Below are positions 37,220-49,900 of a stretch of DNA of 64,000 nucleotides, one piece after another (the stretch's first letter is position 1; each line of letters opens with the position of its first letter). The translations under genes were made by a program, and so were the position numbers. The DNA lies in assembly GCA_932521035.1 (NCBI GenBank), contig OW051496.1, positions 558,001 to 622,000 of the forward strand. Direction: 5' to 3'. The DNA comes from Oscheius dolichura (Eukaryota > Nematoda > Chromadorea > Rhabditida > Rhabditidae). The notes below the pieces were generated by a model that saw only the letters and a list, made by a program, of their open reading frames with translations, did no database searches and was not told the origin of the DNA.

Positions 37220-37518
37220 CTGAGACAGATGATGACGGCTGGGGGAGGGGGAGAAGCGAAGAGGCAAAACACAGCAAGAGCTGTACTTTTTTTAGTTTTG
37301 GAGAGGGCATTTCAGAAAAATTAGAGTGCAATCCTACTATTGTTTGTTCTCGTTTTTCCCAATTTCGCAACCGATCTGTGATTTTATTGGAAAATTCGCC
37401 AAACAAAGCATTTATTAGTTTTTTTTTAGTTTCGCAGAGAGGATTTTAGAAAAAGCAGCGCGCATTTTCAGTTTCTTTCGTGATTGCGTCTCAATTGCTC
37501 ACAAAATTTCCGCCTATA

Positions 37519-37657
37519 GTCTTTTTCCCAACGGATAGGGGATACAGTCATCAGGATTTTCTTGAAAATCAGGCAAAATTTGCGATTTTGTTCTTCGATC
37601 CCAAAATGGTTCCGAACGGAGGCAAATTACTGTATCCCTATCCGTTGGAAAAGAACT
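37519..37657. repeat. inverted repeat, AACGGATAGGGGATACAGT arms
   Basis: CAACGGATAGGGGATACAGT at about 37529 and ACTGTATCCCTATCCGTTGG at about 37630 are inverted copies with about 80 nt between. The CAACGGA ends recall the palindrome family at 53.76 kb. Confidence 0.6.
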
Positions 37658-38960
37658 ATACATTCGCTCCCCTTCCCAAAATTTGCAAAACAGCAAGACG
37701 AAGATCATTTCCGCGCGGTTATTGAGAAAATAGGATGGTAGTACCTTTTTGAATTAAAAGTTCCATCAATTTTTCACCAATCTCTTGAATTCTCACTCCA
37801 GAAATGTAACCATAGGAAAGAATTGGGAAAACCGTAGGGCTTTCTACTTTTCTTTGGTTTCGGGACGAGGCTATTAGGAAAAGCGGAGGTCTAATTACAC
37901 TGTGTTCGTCATCCGAAATGTTTTCCAGAAATTTCGCTCCCAGACCATTAGCATCTGCTAAAATTCAAAGAACGAAGCATTTTCTACTTTTTTATGGTTT
38001 CTAGAAGGCAATATGAGGAAAAATGACAAAGTTTACTTACTGAGAGACAAGGAAATTCAAGCTTGTTTCGTTTTCTGACAAAATTCGGGTGAATTTGAAC
38101 CAAATTTGTACCATTTCACCGTAATTCAGCTAGGAAATTGCCCTGCTATGAGCTGCCCACTGGTTCCCGGTTAGAAAGGCGTCTTTTTGTAGGAATAGCT
38201 GAAGTTTTGCTCTTTTTCGGTTATTTTCTATGCTCAGTCTGGAAAGTCATTGAAGAGAGGCTAACTTTACCAATTCATAACTTCCTCAAAAAGTAGAAAT
38301 TTTTTTTAAATCCCCAATTTTTTCCCTATTTGGCCGCTCTGTCCCCAAGGTAGGAAAGAACCCCCGGCCAGAGAACTGTCGCCACCCCGCCTGTGCTGAT
38401 AGCCATTTGTATAGTCTATAGCCAATAAATTGAACTCCGATCCCGACTGGAAATTGTTTGGTTTATGAACGTGTCGTGCCGTTGGTCTGGAAAAAGTCGG
38501 AGAGAAGGGGGGCCAGCCGTTTTCTGCCGGGAACACTAGCCGGCTGTTGATAAACAGACCCCAGGAAAAGGGGGGAGACCATTTTGAAATTTAATAGCGT
38601 TTCATTAAAAAATATAGGTGATTTTCTGCTCGTAAATCTAGGAAGTTAAAATACCATGCACTAACAAATTGTAATTCGCTAAGTTTTTGAAAGAAATAGC
38701 CGCCCCGAAACATTTTTGTCCCGCTTTTCTGCTCCAATATGCGTTTACCTCCTTTCTGGTCCCCCCAGAAAAGAAATGCCCATGTTTTAGCCGTGATTTA
38801 TTAGTTGTACTTGATGGGAGCGCGGGGATTAGTCAACTTGGGGTGAACCAGAATGTAGGTGACACAGAATGAGCGAGCTAGCAGAATCACCCGCGAAACT
38901 AAAAAAATATTGAAAATTCGTTTATGAATCAAAGAATTCAGCTGAAGAAGAGGATTATAC
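37658..38960. other. intergenic, nothing firmly recognised
   Basis: An open segment on the minus strand near 38490-38361 follows a TTTTTCCAG acceptor but lacks the codon bias of real exons nearby and was not called. Confidence 0.3.
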
Positions 38961-39428
38961 TGACAAGGGAACTTTTTCAAAAAGCGATGCGTTCGTGTGT
39001 CTTGAAGTACACCATTCGATAGAGAATCAAAATTTATCTATGAATCCGAAGTCAGGAAGTACCTAATGCACCCTGTTACGCAGCAACACATATAGGGAAA
39101 GACTTGGAAATTTTTCAAAGAAATTCCTTTGCAAAATGAAAGCGACCGCTCAAAAGAAGTGAGCCAGAAAAAAGGGCAAAAAATGCAACGGAGATCGGAC
39201 TTAGGTCTGTACAACCATAGTCCAACCCTTTACCTGTTGAGCCATGATGTTGCTTGGAAATGGATGAAATTAGAGCAATGATGTTCTTTTCTACAGTATG
39301 AGGAAAATGTCACAGGGCGCGTTAGGCACTTCCTGACACCAGCTTCTTGTACAACTTTTCATTCTCTATCGAATGGTGTACTTCGTTTAGCCGGAACGCA
39401 TCACTTATTGAAAAAGTTCCCTTGTGAG
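38961..39428. mobile_element. TIR element with a tRNA-like core
   Basis: Arms of about 110 bp (38961-39075 and 39325-39428) are inverted copies: both contain the stretch ACCATTCGATAGAGAAT, its complement in the right arm, and AAGGGAACTTTTTCAA at the outer ends. Between them, 39257-39176 on the minus strand looks tRNA-derived: GGCTCAACAGGTAAAGGG, TTGGACTATGG, TAAGTCCGATC, with GCAAC and GTTGC at the ends able to pair. The T-stem is broken, so no functional tRNA is expected. Confidence 0.6.
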
Positions 39429-40312
39429 AACAAAGTCCAAACTACAGGTTCAAGAAGATAAAAATAATTAGGCTTATCAATACAATAGCCGCTGCCGAAC
39501 AAGAAAAACTGGCCACTTCGTAAATAAATAACTGCCCCTAAACATTTTGCTTTCTATATTCTGCTGTTATAATCAGGGAGAGCGTTCCTTCCAAGAAGAG
39601 CTAATAATGGCTGCTCATTGAGCAATGCTTAGACCGCTCCCAGCAGAATGCTAAATAGAAAAACCCCTAGCGTTCTAAGATAACGGGTAGCAAGTACGAT
39701 AAACAGGCAGTAAATAAAGGTCTAGAATTAGGGAACCTGCCTACCAGTGATTATGAATAGGTGAACATCGGGACCTTACATTATTTCCAAAACTTGCTCG
39801 CTTATATAAATCCTTCCAGTAAACATTTTTCTTTAACAATCTTTTATGCTGAGCGGCAAACGATATGGCTGGCCAATAAATGGATATTACGAAACTTATC
39901 AAATTTCAGTGAACTGGGCCTGAAAACATCTTTCCTTTTCAATTTTTCTTCTTCAAAATATCATGTTTTACCTCGTATTTATATCTGTTGCGGTGAGGAA
40001 CAGGGAGATGTTCAGATTTATTGCTTTTTCGCTTACTCGATAGAGTTACTCTAGGAAATGTTCCGTTTTTTCGTGTATAGGCCCCGTAGCGGAGACGCGC
40101 GCGGTCGAAAACCGTGGAATACCCTTCAAAATGGATTGAATTCAAATTGGCATGTTGAAATGGGATCACAAAACTATTTGATGTTTTAGAAGTCTTACTT
40201 ATAGCTTGAATGAAAAGAAATTCAATCATGGAAATCTATATTGTGCTTGAAAATTTGTATAAAAAGGCTTTTAGTCAACGTTTTCCTTGCCTAGACGTAC
40301 CGAATGAGGCCC
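39429..40312. other. intergenic, half-palindrome fragment only
   Basis: CCCCGTAGCGGAGACGCGCG near 40081 is a one-arm relative of the CCGCTACGGGACC palindromes at 34.5 and 53.8 kb. No gene is seen. Confidence 0.35.
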
Positions 40313-40457
40313 GGTCCTTGATTGTCCGATCATCTACACCCGTAAAGTCTCGACAATAGACTCGCATTTATTCAAAGCAGCTACAAAAAGGTGGCGCCTT
40401 TATGCAGAGGATCTGTATTTTGCCGAGACTTTACGGGTGCAGGGGGGATCGGACTAT
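40313..40457. repeat. short inverted-repeat element, CACCCGTAAAG family (copy 2)
   Basis: CACCCGTAAAGTCTCGAC near 40337 and GCCGAGACTTTACGGGTGCA near 40423 are inverted arms, with further pairing outside (TGTCCGATCAT against GATCGGACTA). It belongs to the same family as 15.04-15.14 kb. A CT-dinucleotide run follows at about 40641-40656. Confidence 0.6.
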
Positions 40458-40909
40458 CGTGTACCGAGTAAAATTCCTGCAATGCTTCAAGGAGGCAATA
40501 AGTAATGATGCTACTCATTCTCCGATCAGACTTTTCCCCATTTTTCTCCCCTTTTCCAATCCCAACGTCATTCGCTTGTTTTTCATCCATTTCTCTCTCC
40601 CCATCCCAATATGATATTCGTCATCTGTTTAAGATTCACCTCTCTCTCTCTCTCTTTGCAATAGCCCCATGGCGTCATATATTTCCCAGAAAAAATAGGA
40701 GAAGGAAAGCGATCTTCTGTTGTTTACAGCCCGTCACCTTCAGAGCGGGTAGCAGTCCCAGCCCACCGCCCGGCCAGCCATCGCTCCTCCCCCTTTCGGC
40801 TCCCCATCCCAGTCTCTCTCTTGTCAGAGAATATCGTCGTGCTCTCCGGGACCGACCGCCGGCTGCTGTCTCTTCCCTTCCCCTAGCCGACCTCCAGAGC
40901 CAGTGAAGG

Positions 40910-43900
40910 ATGCTGTTGCCCATAATTTTATTTGTATTATTCAATCCCCGTAAGTTTTTTATACCCTCTAGTTAGTGACTTTCTCCGTTTATCGCTGAAT
41001 TTACGGAAAGACCAAAACATTAGAAAAAGCGAGCCGGGCAGCCAATTTTTGAGCGGCCTTATCTAATCAATAGACACCGATAAAACGGCGTTAGCCATTG
41101 GTAATTACGAAGTTGACCTTTGCTTGAGAGAGCCGGGAAAAGGAGCCGCCATCTGGGATATAGAGGGGCGAAATTTTTGGGGAATAAATCGACAGGATGA
41201 CTAACAAGATGAGATTTATGGGATGTTATTAATAGGAGGGGCGAAACAAGAATGAAAAGAGGGGTTGCATCCAAATTGAATAGGCTTCTTATTTACCATA
41301 ACGTCATTTTTAACCGGTCTAAAGCTTTTGTATCGAAAAGACACCTTGTAAATAGCTTTTATGTTCATTATAAAATATTTTATAAACCAGAATCGGAGCT
41401 CAAAGGCTGTTGATGATAGTAAAGGGGGATTCCGGCTTGTACAGATAGATCATTCAAAAATGCGAGATTGACAATATTTTGGAAACGTAATTGGATATAT
41501 ATCGAAGAAAAGGTGCCTTTCCAACTTTAAATGTAAAGAATGAAACATAGCACAGGTTTTCATTTAGGCTACCCTGTTTTGTTTTGCCAAGTATTGAAAT
41601 TCATAAAACGTTGCTTTTGCTCCTGGTAATAGTTATAGCCACTTTGAAACTAATGGAATTTCTGTTGACTACGGCGCTGTTTCACAGTTACAGCTCATCT
41701 TTTGCTCTTTACTTCATTTTCTTTCTATTTTGTCCACAAGGCAGAAAAACGTTCTTCCTCTACAATATCCTATGAACTGATGTGCCTAATTGTAGTTGTC
41801 TTGAAACTGTCTGGAATCGCACTTACTATGAAAACATGCTGTCTAAATCCAGGTCGAGCAACATATTGGTTGTTTTCTCCTTATGACCTGCAGTTGATCC
41901 ATTCTAAAGACAAAATCAATGGCTGTAAAATTTGTTTTCAAGGATCCATTTAAACGGATTAGCGAATAATATTGCAATCGGAAAACGGCATCGTCGAATC
42001 TTTTAAAGTTGAGCAATCTTCCAGCCTTCTGTGACAACACCACAGTTAGACAGCCCAGCCTTCGAAATCGCCCTTTTGGGCCATTTGAGAGCTACAAAAC
42101 CCGGTCATTCTTGTTATTCTGCACTCTTTGAGCAGGTGTTTTCTTGTTATTCGTTTCCTACCAAACCGTCTTGCAAAATGTCCTCTAGCTGTGTTTTGTA
42201 AACACAGTACGATGTTTTTAGTTCAAAAACGTGGAAGGGATGGGAAAAAGATCAACGGTTCTGGAATATGAATCAGGAAAAAGCATGAGAAAAACCTATT
42301 GTAAAACAACTGAGCCAGCGATTTTATTAGAATTATGAAACAGATTAAATTTTGCGGTGAATAATAGTGATTTTTCAGCCCCTGAGCAAGAAGTCCCGAT
42401 CTCTCAAATGCAAGGAGGCGATGTCTTCATACCGTCGGATAACAGCACTAACATTACTGGTGATCCGGTTAGTTTTAACTCGTTTTTCCCATTGACAACA
42501 GCTAAACGCCACAGTTAGACAGCTAAAACTTTGAAACGTTACTCTTTACGGGAAATACTAGATGGGAACCGCTGCCCTAATATTTGGAGAAACCCTGAAA
42601 CAGGAAAAAAATGAACCCGTGTTTTTTAGTAAAGCCACAGTTAGACAGCTGGCAATTTAGAGTTTTACAGTTAGTCGAGTCTTCAAGCCATCATATCAGT
42701 TCGCTGCCCTTCTATTTGAAGAAGCAGAATAAATTTCTTGGATTTTTCCGAGAAAAGCCACAGTTAGACAACTGGAACGTCGAAAATTTTACTTTCTTTT
42801 GCTGGGAACAACTCTATGCGCTTGACTTTTATTTAGAGAAACCCTGGAACACGATAAATGTGTGGATCTTTTCTAAAGATTCGAAAACCACAGTTAGACA
42901 ACCATCGTCATCTTCCGCTCCCTGTCTAACTGTGGCTTCTTTCCTTGAATTATTGGGAAAAGCCACAGTTAGACACAATTCTTCACTAATTCTATTTCAA
43001 GAAATAACCATTACCATTTTTCTTTTAGATAAAGGATCCCCGCAGCATAATAGCTTTTTTGAGAATCCCAAATAAAACCGCCTGATAACTGTCTAACTGT
43101 GGCTGTTAGCCTCCACGCCGCGGCTCATTTCGCTGTCTAACTGTGTCTCCTCCCTCCAAAGGTCACTGTAAAACGCAGGGCCATTTGAACACGTCGCTGG
43201 CTGGCTATAGTTTATTTGGACGGTGCCCTCTGCCAAACGATAAACTGTCTACCATTCTGTCGTCCAAAAATGGTGAAATATGATCGCTTGGCGATTATTA
43301 AAGATCACCTTTTAGCTGGGAATTGGGGGAAAAGGGGAAAATAGAGAAAATGGCCGTTTCAGATAGTCGTCCCTGCTCCTCTTCCTACCGCAGTTCCAAT
43401 CGTTGTCAAGGGAGAAGATCCTCTTCCCAGTCCGCTTCCCAAGTAAGCTTGAAGATTTTTGCAGATTTTATGGGTAGCTGGACACTACTATCCAAATCAT
43501 TTTCTTCTCATCTTAAGGGGTCGCCGAAACATTGTAGATTCGTCTCCAATTGGAAAAATCTCAAATTAGACCTATTTCCCCTCAGTTTTGAGCTTTAGAA
43601 TCTATTTTTTGTAGCTAGATACAGTAGTATGAAAGCTACCGTAATCCGGTATGCTACAAATCCCAGGAACTCCTTACCCACACTTCGACTAATACTGCTG
43701 CTCGCCTTTGTCGGTTTTATGGCTTCACTGAAGCATTTTAAATTGTCGTCCAGATTTCCATACTAATCGAATTGAAATCAACTTTTCCCAATGTTATTTC
43801 CCATTCTTTTCACTATATTGCAGGGAAAGACAAACAAGTTCCTCAAAAACTACCGTAGTGTGTTTTTCCTTGCACAAGCCAATAGATCGAACCATTTTCC

Positions 43901-46900
43901 ATTATCTTATATGGGCATTGAAACATGAAACGTTCCCTCTAACTGAATGTGAGTCCCAATTTCAAGTTGTTCTAATCAAAATAATGCCATGACTCCTTCT
44001 GTTTTATCCAGTTCTTTTTTCCACATAGGGCATAGTCAGATAGTACTAAATAATACCTTCAACTCGAAAGGAAATAGCCTCTCCGAAACAATCCGAGATG
44101 TCCTCTAATAAACTTGTAAAAATTGGAAAAAGGGTAGTTCTGGTAAGGTTTCAGGGTGGGGATAAGTAGGGGAACAATTTGTGGCTTGGCTGAACCATTC
44201 CAAATCCTTTAATGCTATAACTTTTCCGTTTCAGAGAGCCAATCGTCCCGATGAAGTCCGGTACCGACCCCAGCGAAGTCGTCTCCTCTTCCCGCTCCCC
44301 GATCCGAACTCCCGAAGCCCGTGAAAACCTTACCAAAACCCAGGAAGAGCTCATCGCCGAGCATGTTCACCCGGCTCCGATCAGTTCCGGTTCCCTGGTC
44401 AATCCTCCCGCTACTGCTTACCATATCCCCCTGGTGGCTGACCCTCAACCGGTTCGTTTCCTCCAATTTTGGACAACAATATTCGGGGTTTTTAGAATTG
44501 TCTCAGCCATAGAGCAGCAGAAAAAGGATCGGGAATCTACCAAGTCAATCCGGACGAGGGAGAGCCCTTCTTCGTCTTTTGTGACATGGAAACCGAGGGA
44601 GGAGGATGGACTGTACTTCAGAGGTGAGGAAGAATACCGTAATCCGTGGAATAGAATGGTATTCTTTCTTTTTTTCTGAAGGAAATAGATAGTGCAAGCA
44701 CATCTCGGATCTCCGAAAGGCTAATTTATGAAGGCTTCCTGAAACAGACCCTTTTTCGAACATTTCATACTTTTTCCCCTTTTTTTTTTGCCTAATTTTT
44801 GCGATGGATATAATAATGCTCGAGTCGAATACATCCTGCTAACGAAATCATTTGACTTCGAAATTTCAAAATAACCACAAAAAATAGGCAAAGGGAGAAA
44901 ATAGAATCTCACCTAAAGAACCCAGATTCAGAACTTTTGATATAGCTTTTTTCAAATTTTTATGGCTTTACCGAAACTACAAAAGAATAAAAAGACCTAG
45001 TTGAGTCGCTAAACTCGTGAAATAACCGGTATTTTTCGACTACTTTCCTATAGGCAAAAATCGTGAAAAATTAACTTGTTTTGGATGGGGCGCGCTTACG
45101 GCGTCACAATGCCCTCTTATTAGCCGGCATACTGTAGTTTTTCTCAATAAATCTGGTATTTTCAGGCGAATCGATGGATCTGAAGACTTCCACAACAAGT
45201 ATTACGATGCCTATGATCTTGGATTTGGAAAATTGACTGGTTAGTCCGTTTACAATAAGTGAACACACGAAACACGCCTAGTTTTTTTCAAAAAAAAACA
45301 CAAAAAAATAGAGTAACAAAGTATTGTAAGACCGTTCATTCCGATTAAACCTCTCCCCAGAAGACGGGGAGAGCTGGAAGAGAGGCTAAATCCAGTCGCG
45401 GACCCACTGGCCAGTCAGGGGAACCTCGTTGACCTTGGCGAAGAGGCCGATCCTCGGTCCGATCTGGTAGAGACCCTTCTTGGCCAGCCACAGGTCACAC
45501 GGGGCGAGGACGGGGTGGCTGTAGCGGAACGAGTGCCAGTTCTCGTGGCCGGGCCACAGACGGAATTCCACGTCCACCTCGATGTTGGCTATACTCCAGC
45601 TGTCCTCCTTCTCGTTGTGGTACTGGATGTAGATCACGTCGGCGCGCGGCACACATGGATCACTTCCCTGAAAAACTGAATGTTTTTGGCTGTGACTGTC
45701 TAACTGTGGCGCTAGAAACAGTAAAAACTCGAGTTAGCCGTATTTTAGGCTACTGTAGGGTAGTCGCGAAGCGCGGCGCGTGGTTTGACTTTACATCGGG
45801 GCACGGCGGACTCCTGGAAGGTAACTTCTTTTCAGTTAATGTTTCGTGAAAATCTTTTTTCACCATAATTTCGGGGGTGGTCGATTACCCCTATCCCCAA
45901 ATTTTCATGGAAGTAGTCCATAAGATTAAAGCAGGACGAGCACAACAAGTTTTGCAAAATGTCCGCCGTCCGGCGTGCGTTCGATTTTCGTGGTGTAATG
46001 GCTAAGAGGCCGGTATTATCATTCGAGAGGTCGGGGGTTCGACCCCCACTGCGGATAACTCTTTTTGCTTTTTTATTTTGAGGTCCTGGAAACTTCCAAA
46101 ATATTTTTGAAGTGTTTTTCGCTGCGGGACCCGTTCGTGTTGGGACCCCAATCCAGAGGTTCGATGCCTTTTTAGGCTAACAAATTTTGCTTTATTTGTT
46201 TGGTATTTTTTGTTTTGATGTAAAATGTTTTCGCTGCAGGAACCGTTCGTTGTGGGATCCTGCATTGAAAGGAAACCACTCTTTTAGCCCAAAAAAGTCT
46301 CTTTTTGTCGGCAAATTCCCATAAAAATTCGTAAACGAATTAACAAAAAGGGAACAATCTATTTTAAAAAGAGAAAACTCAAAGAAACCCTGTGGTTTGA
46401 CAGGAGTGAACAAAAAGAGGGCGATAATTTGAAGAATCAAACCACTGCACTTTTAAAGAATTTGATTCAAGCGTCTTTTCACGCCGCGATTGTCTTGTAG
46501 GAAACCTTCCTCTGAAATAAATGTTGAAGTATTGCTGCCGTTTTTTTATGATCGCGCGCCGCGCGAAGCGTTTTTTTTAAAAAGAAGTGCAGTGGTTTGA
46601 TTCTTCAAATTATCGTTCCCTTTTTGTACATTTCTCCCCTTTCCCCATTATCGCCCTCTTTTTGTCATTCCTGTCAAACCACAGGGTTTCTTTGAGTTTT
46701 CTCTTTTTAAAATAGTGATTTTGGTTGGATTGATATGGTCGTAGTGACCAATTTCCGATTGAAAACGATTAAATGACTCTTGTAAAACGTAAACATAATA
46801 CTTTTTTCTCAAAAAAATGTTGTCGCCATATTTCGCGTCGATTAGCAACCAATTTTCTCTCAAAATTTATAAAAGGATCTTGTGAAACACAAAAAAATGC

Positions 46901-49900
46901 TGTAATTTTCTCAAAAATTCGCAATTTACTCGGAACAATGCGCATTTTTTTCTAATTCTCATTTATTTTTTTTATGAAGCAGCAAATTTATTAAGCGCCG
47001 CACGCAGTTTTTCTGCAATAATAGCAGTCTTTCAACGTTCGCTATCCATTTTTTATCGGTCTTGCAATTTTAGTGTACCAGTAGTATGCCGGCGACTAAA
47101 TTCTAGCAAATAAACATGAAAAAATTAGGGAAAAATAGGAAAATGGGCGTTTTAGGAAGCGTTTTGCTAGAAGAGCTCTCTTCTGGGATAAATTGGAAAT
47201 AATCGTATTTTTTGTGTTTTTCTGGACTCTTTTATTCAATTCTGGAGAAACCGGTTTGCTCGGGCACCCTTGTGACCGTCAAAAAAATAATAATTGCCAA
47301 AATTTCAAATTTAAGGTTCCTGCTTATTGCCTTGGGTTACGGTAGGCCCTTTTAAACGCTCTTGGAAACCGCAAACCGTCAAAAAACTGGCAAACCTGTG
47401 AGAGACAAATCTCCGGATCAAAGATGAAGTCCGTCTCGGGTACGATAAGCTCAAACAGGGTGTAGGGGTTGCCGTCCTCCGACCGGCGGACTCCATGAAC
47501 TGAGGAGATGGGAAACCATTCGAGAAAGAGGCCGTCAAATGACAGCGAGGCCAGGTAGACGATATATGTCGACTCTGTACTGGCCGCTGAAATATTATAA
47601 ACCGTTTTTGAAGAAAAAATAATAAAAAAAAGACGGTACAAGCAATTTCCGGCTTATTGTAAGTGTGTGCCGGCGCGCGTAAACAGCGGGCGGCCGTTGT
47701 TTAGCAGTGCGTTGGGTGAAATTCTCTAAACAAATTAGCACCTTCAAATGCATTTTTCTTCATTTTTGACTAAATTTTTCTAACTTTTCAGTTTGTTATT
47801 CATAATCAGCACAAAATTCTGAATATTTTGAAGAAAACGGTTCTTGAAAATAGTGAAAAGGGAAAGAAAACGGTATTAAATGGACCTACCATAACATTGT
47901 GAGTCATAAATTCTGACGGTGATGAAAATATCGCGTTTAAAATTCAAATTCTCGAAGATGTTCATGATATCGTAGACTCGCTTTCGATCATCATCTCTTT
48001 TGGAAGTGGAACGGGGCCGGGATACGGTAGCCGCTGGTCCACTTCTAGCCGTAGAAGAAACAGCAGCCACTGTAAAAAGATTCTATAGCATTTTTGATGA
48101 GACAGTAGTGAAAATATAGGAAATTTGATACCTAAAAGTAGAAAAATAGCAACAGAAGGAAGCAGCCAACCCATAACAAGGCGAGAAAACAATGGATTTC
48201 AAAAAAAAATTGGGCTAAAAGCGGGAAAATCGGAGCTAACGGGTTTTATCCAGTTCTTGGGTTACTGTAGACCGGGAAAACTTCCGTTTGAGACCAAAAA
48301 AATGGAGAATTTTCAGGAAATCTCTGGCTCGGATTGAACTACATGCACCGCTTGGCTCCCTCAACGGAGACGCCTCAAGTTCTGAGGATTGAGCTCCATG
48401 GAGACCAGTGTACAGCTGCCTCCTGCAGCAAACAGCCACAAGGAATGTGGTGGGGAGAATGGGAATTCAATGTGAGTTATAAATTCTCAAAAGTCCGGTG
48501 GGTGCAGCAAGAAGAGTACATGGATTTGATTAAATTTGGTGGGCGGAACTTTAAAACTTTGCAAAGAGCGAGGAAGAACAACAATCGGCATTTTCCTAAA
48601 TATGACGATCAAAACACAAAAGTTATGAGTATTCCAAACAACAAATGACATTGCCTGTTCTTTTTCCTCATTTTTTTGTCTTCCATAGATTATTTATAAC
48701 AACTACAAAGTGGGTTTGACTACTACAGCCATTTCAAGTTATGCACAACCTCCAAATCCTCAATACCGCAAAGAAAAATGCGTTTTCTTACGTCCAGGGC
48801 GTCAGTTTTTTTCTGTTCTACATACATACGTTCTTCGAATAGAAAAGAAACTAGCCATCCGCCTAAACCCGACGGCCATAACGGTAGAAAATTTAATCAC
48901 CAGAACAAAATACCTTTTGATAAAATAGGTCACTCATAACCTAATAATTTTCAACGGAAAGATCCCAAAAACGGTAAAGAGTCACTACAATTTCTCGCAC
49001 TATCGGTTATTAACCGCTACATTTCCTAATATTTCGCTGATTGTACATAATCGCTGCTAGATGCTTTTTTCCAGTTTGCGCAGTCGCTATTTACCGATAT
49101 TTCAAACCGCATATTACGACATATTCAATTGAAAGCAGATAGCATGGGATGACTACGGTGAAAGCGTTTCTACAGTAATTCAACTTCATGTTTTTCTATC
49201 TGAAAGCGTGGAGTCGAACTTGGTATTATTCGAGATCAGAAAGCTTTTTATTCAAATAGAATGACCGTAACTAGTAAATTTCAAATATTGGCATAAATTG
49301 GCATAAAACTATTAGATTCTGAAAGGACGTAAGGTTCTATAGAGTTTCAATTCACTCTTTCCTTTTTTCACACTTTCCTGAATGACGATTAGCAGACAAC
49401 CAATACGCTATCCGTCTAAAAGTGACGTTCATAACTTTAGCAAGTTTATTTTCCCACAACCGCACATATAATTGACCAGGTAGCATCACTCTCACATAAG
49501 TCCTACATCCATAACTTAGAAGTAAAAAAAACTTTTGGAATAGCTCAAAGAGAAGGAGGAATGATCTTTCTCTTTGAAGTTCTCAAATATTTGATGTTTT
49601 CTTGATCATTTATAACTTTTTCTGTCCAGTTTATAATAATGTTCAGATTATTTAGCAGACAATTCTGCCAAAAAAATGAATAACAGAAGGAAAAAGAGGT
49701 TTACCACGTTGAAAAGTTCCTAAAATGACGCTTTATTGGCGCCTAAGCCTCCTTCCTACGAAATATTCCTGCCAAAACAATAAATTTTCAAATTTTCAGT
49801 TGAGCCCAAAGGACAAAGGCTACGCTCTCTACGTCAGTAACGCGTCTCTTGCTGGAAATATGACTGATCCTGATGCCAAAGTTCGCTGGGAAATGATGAG

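Noticed and set aside
38361..38490. Minus-strand open segment after TTTTTCCAG
   Set aside because: No codon bias, ambiguous donor, and it could not be joined in phase to the 37.2-kb exon.
46321..46470. CRISPR-like or satellite repeats
   Set aside because: The repeats are inverted arms of a single transposon-type element; there are no regular repeat-spacer units, and the genome is eukaryotic.
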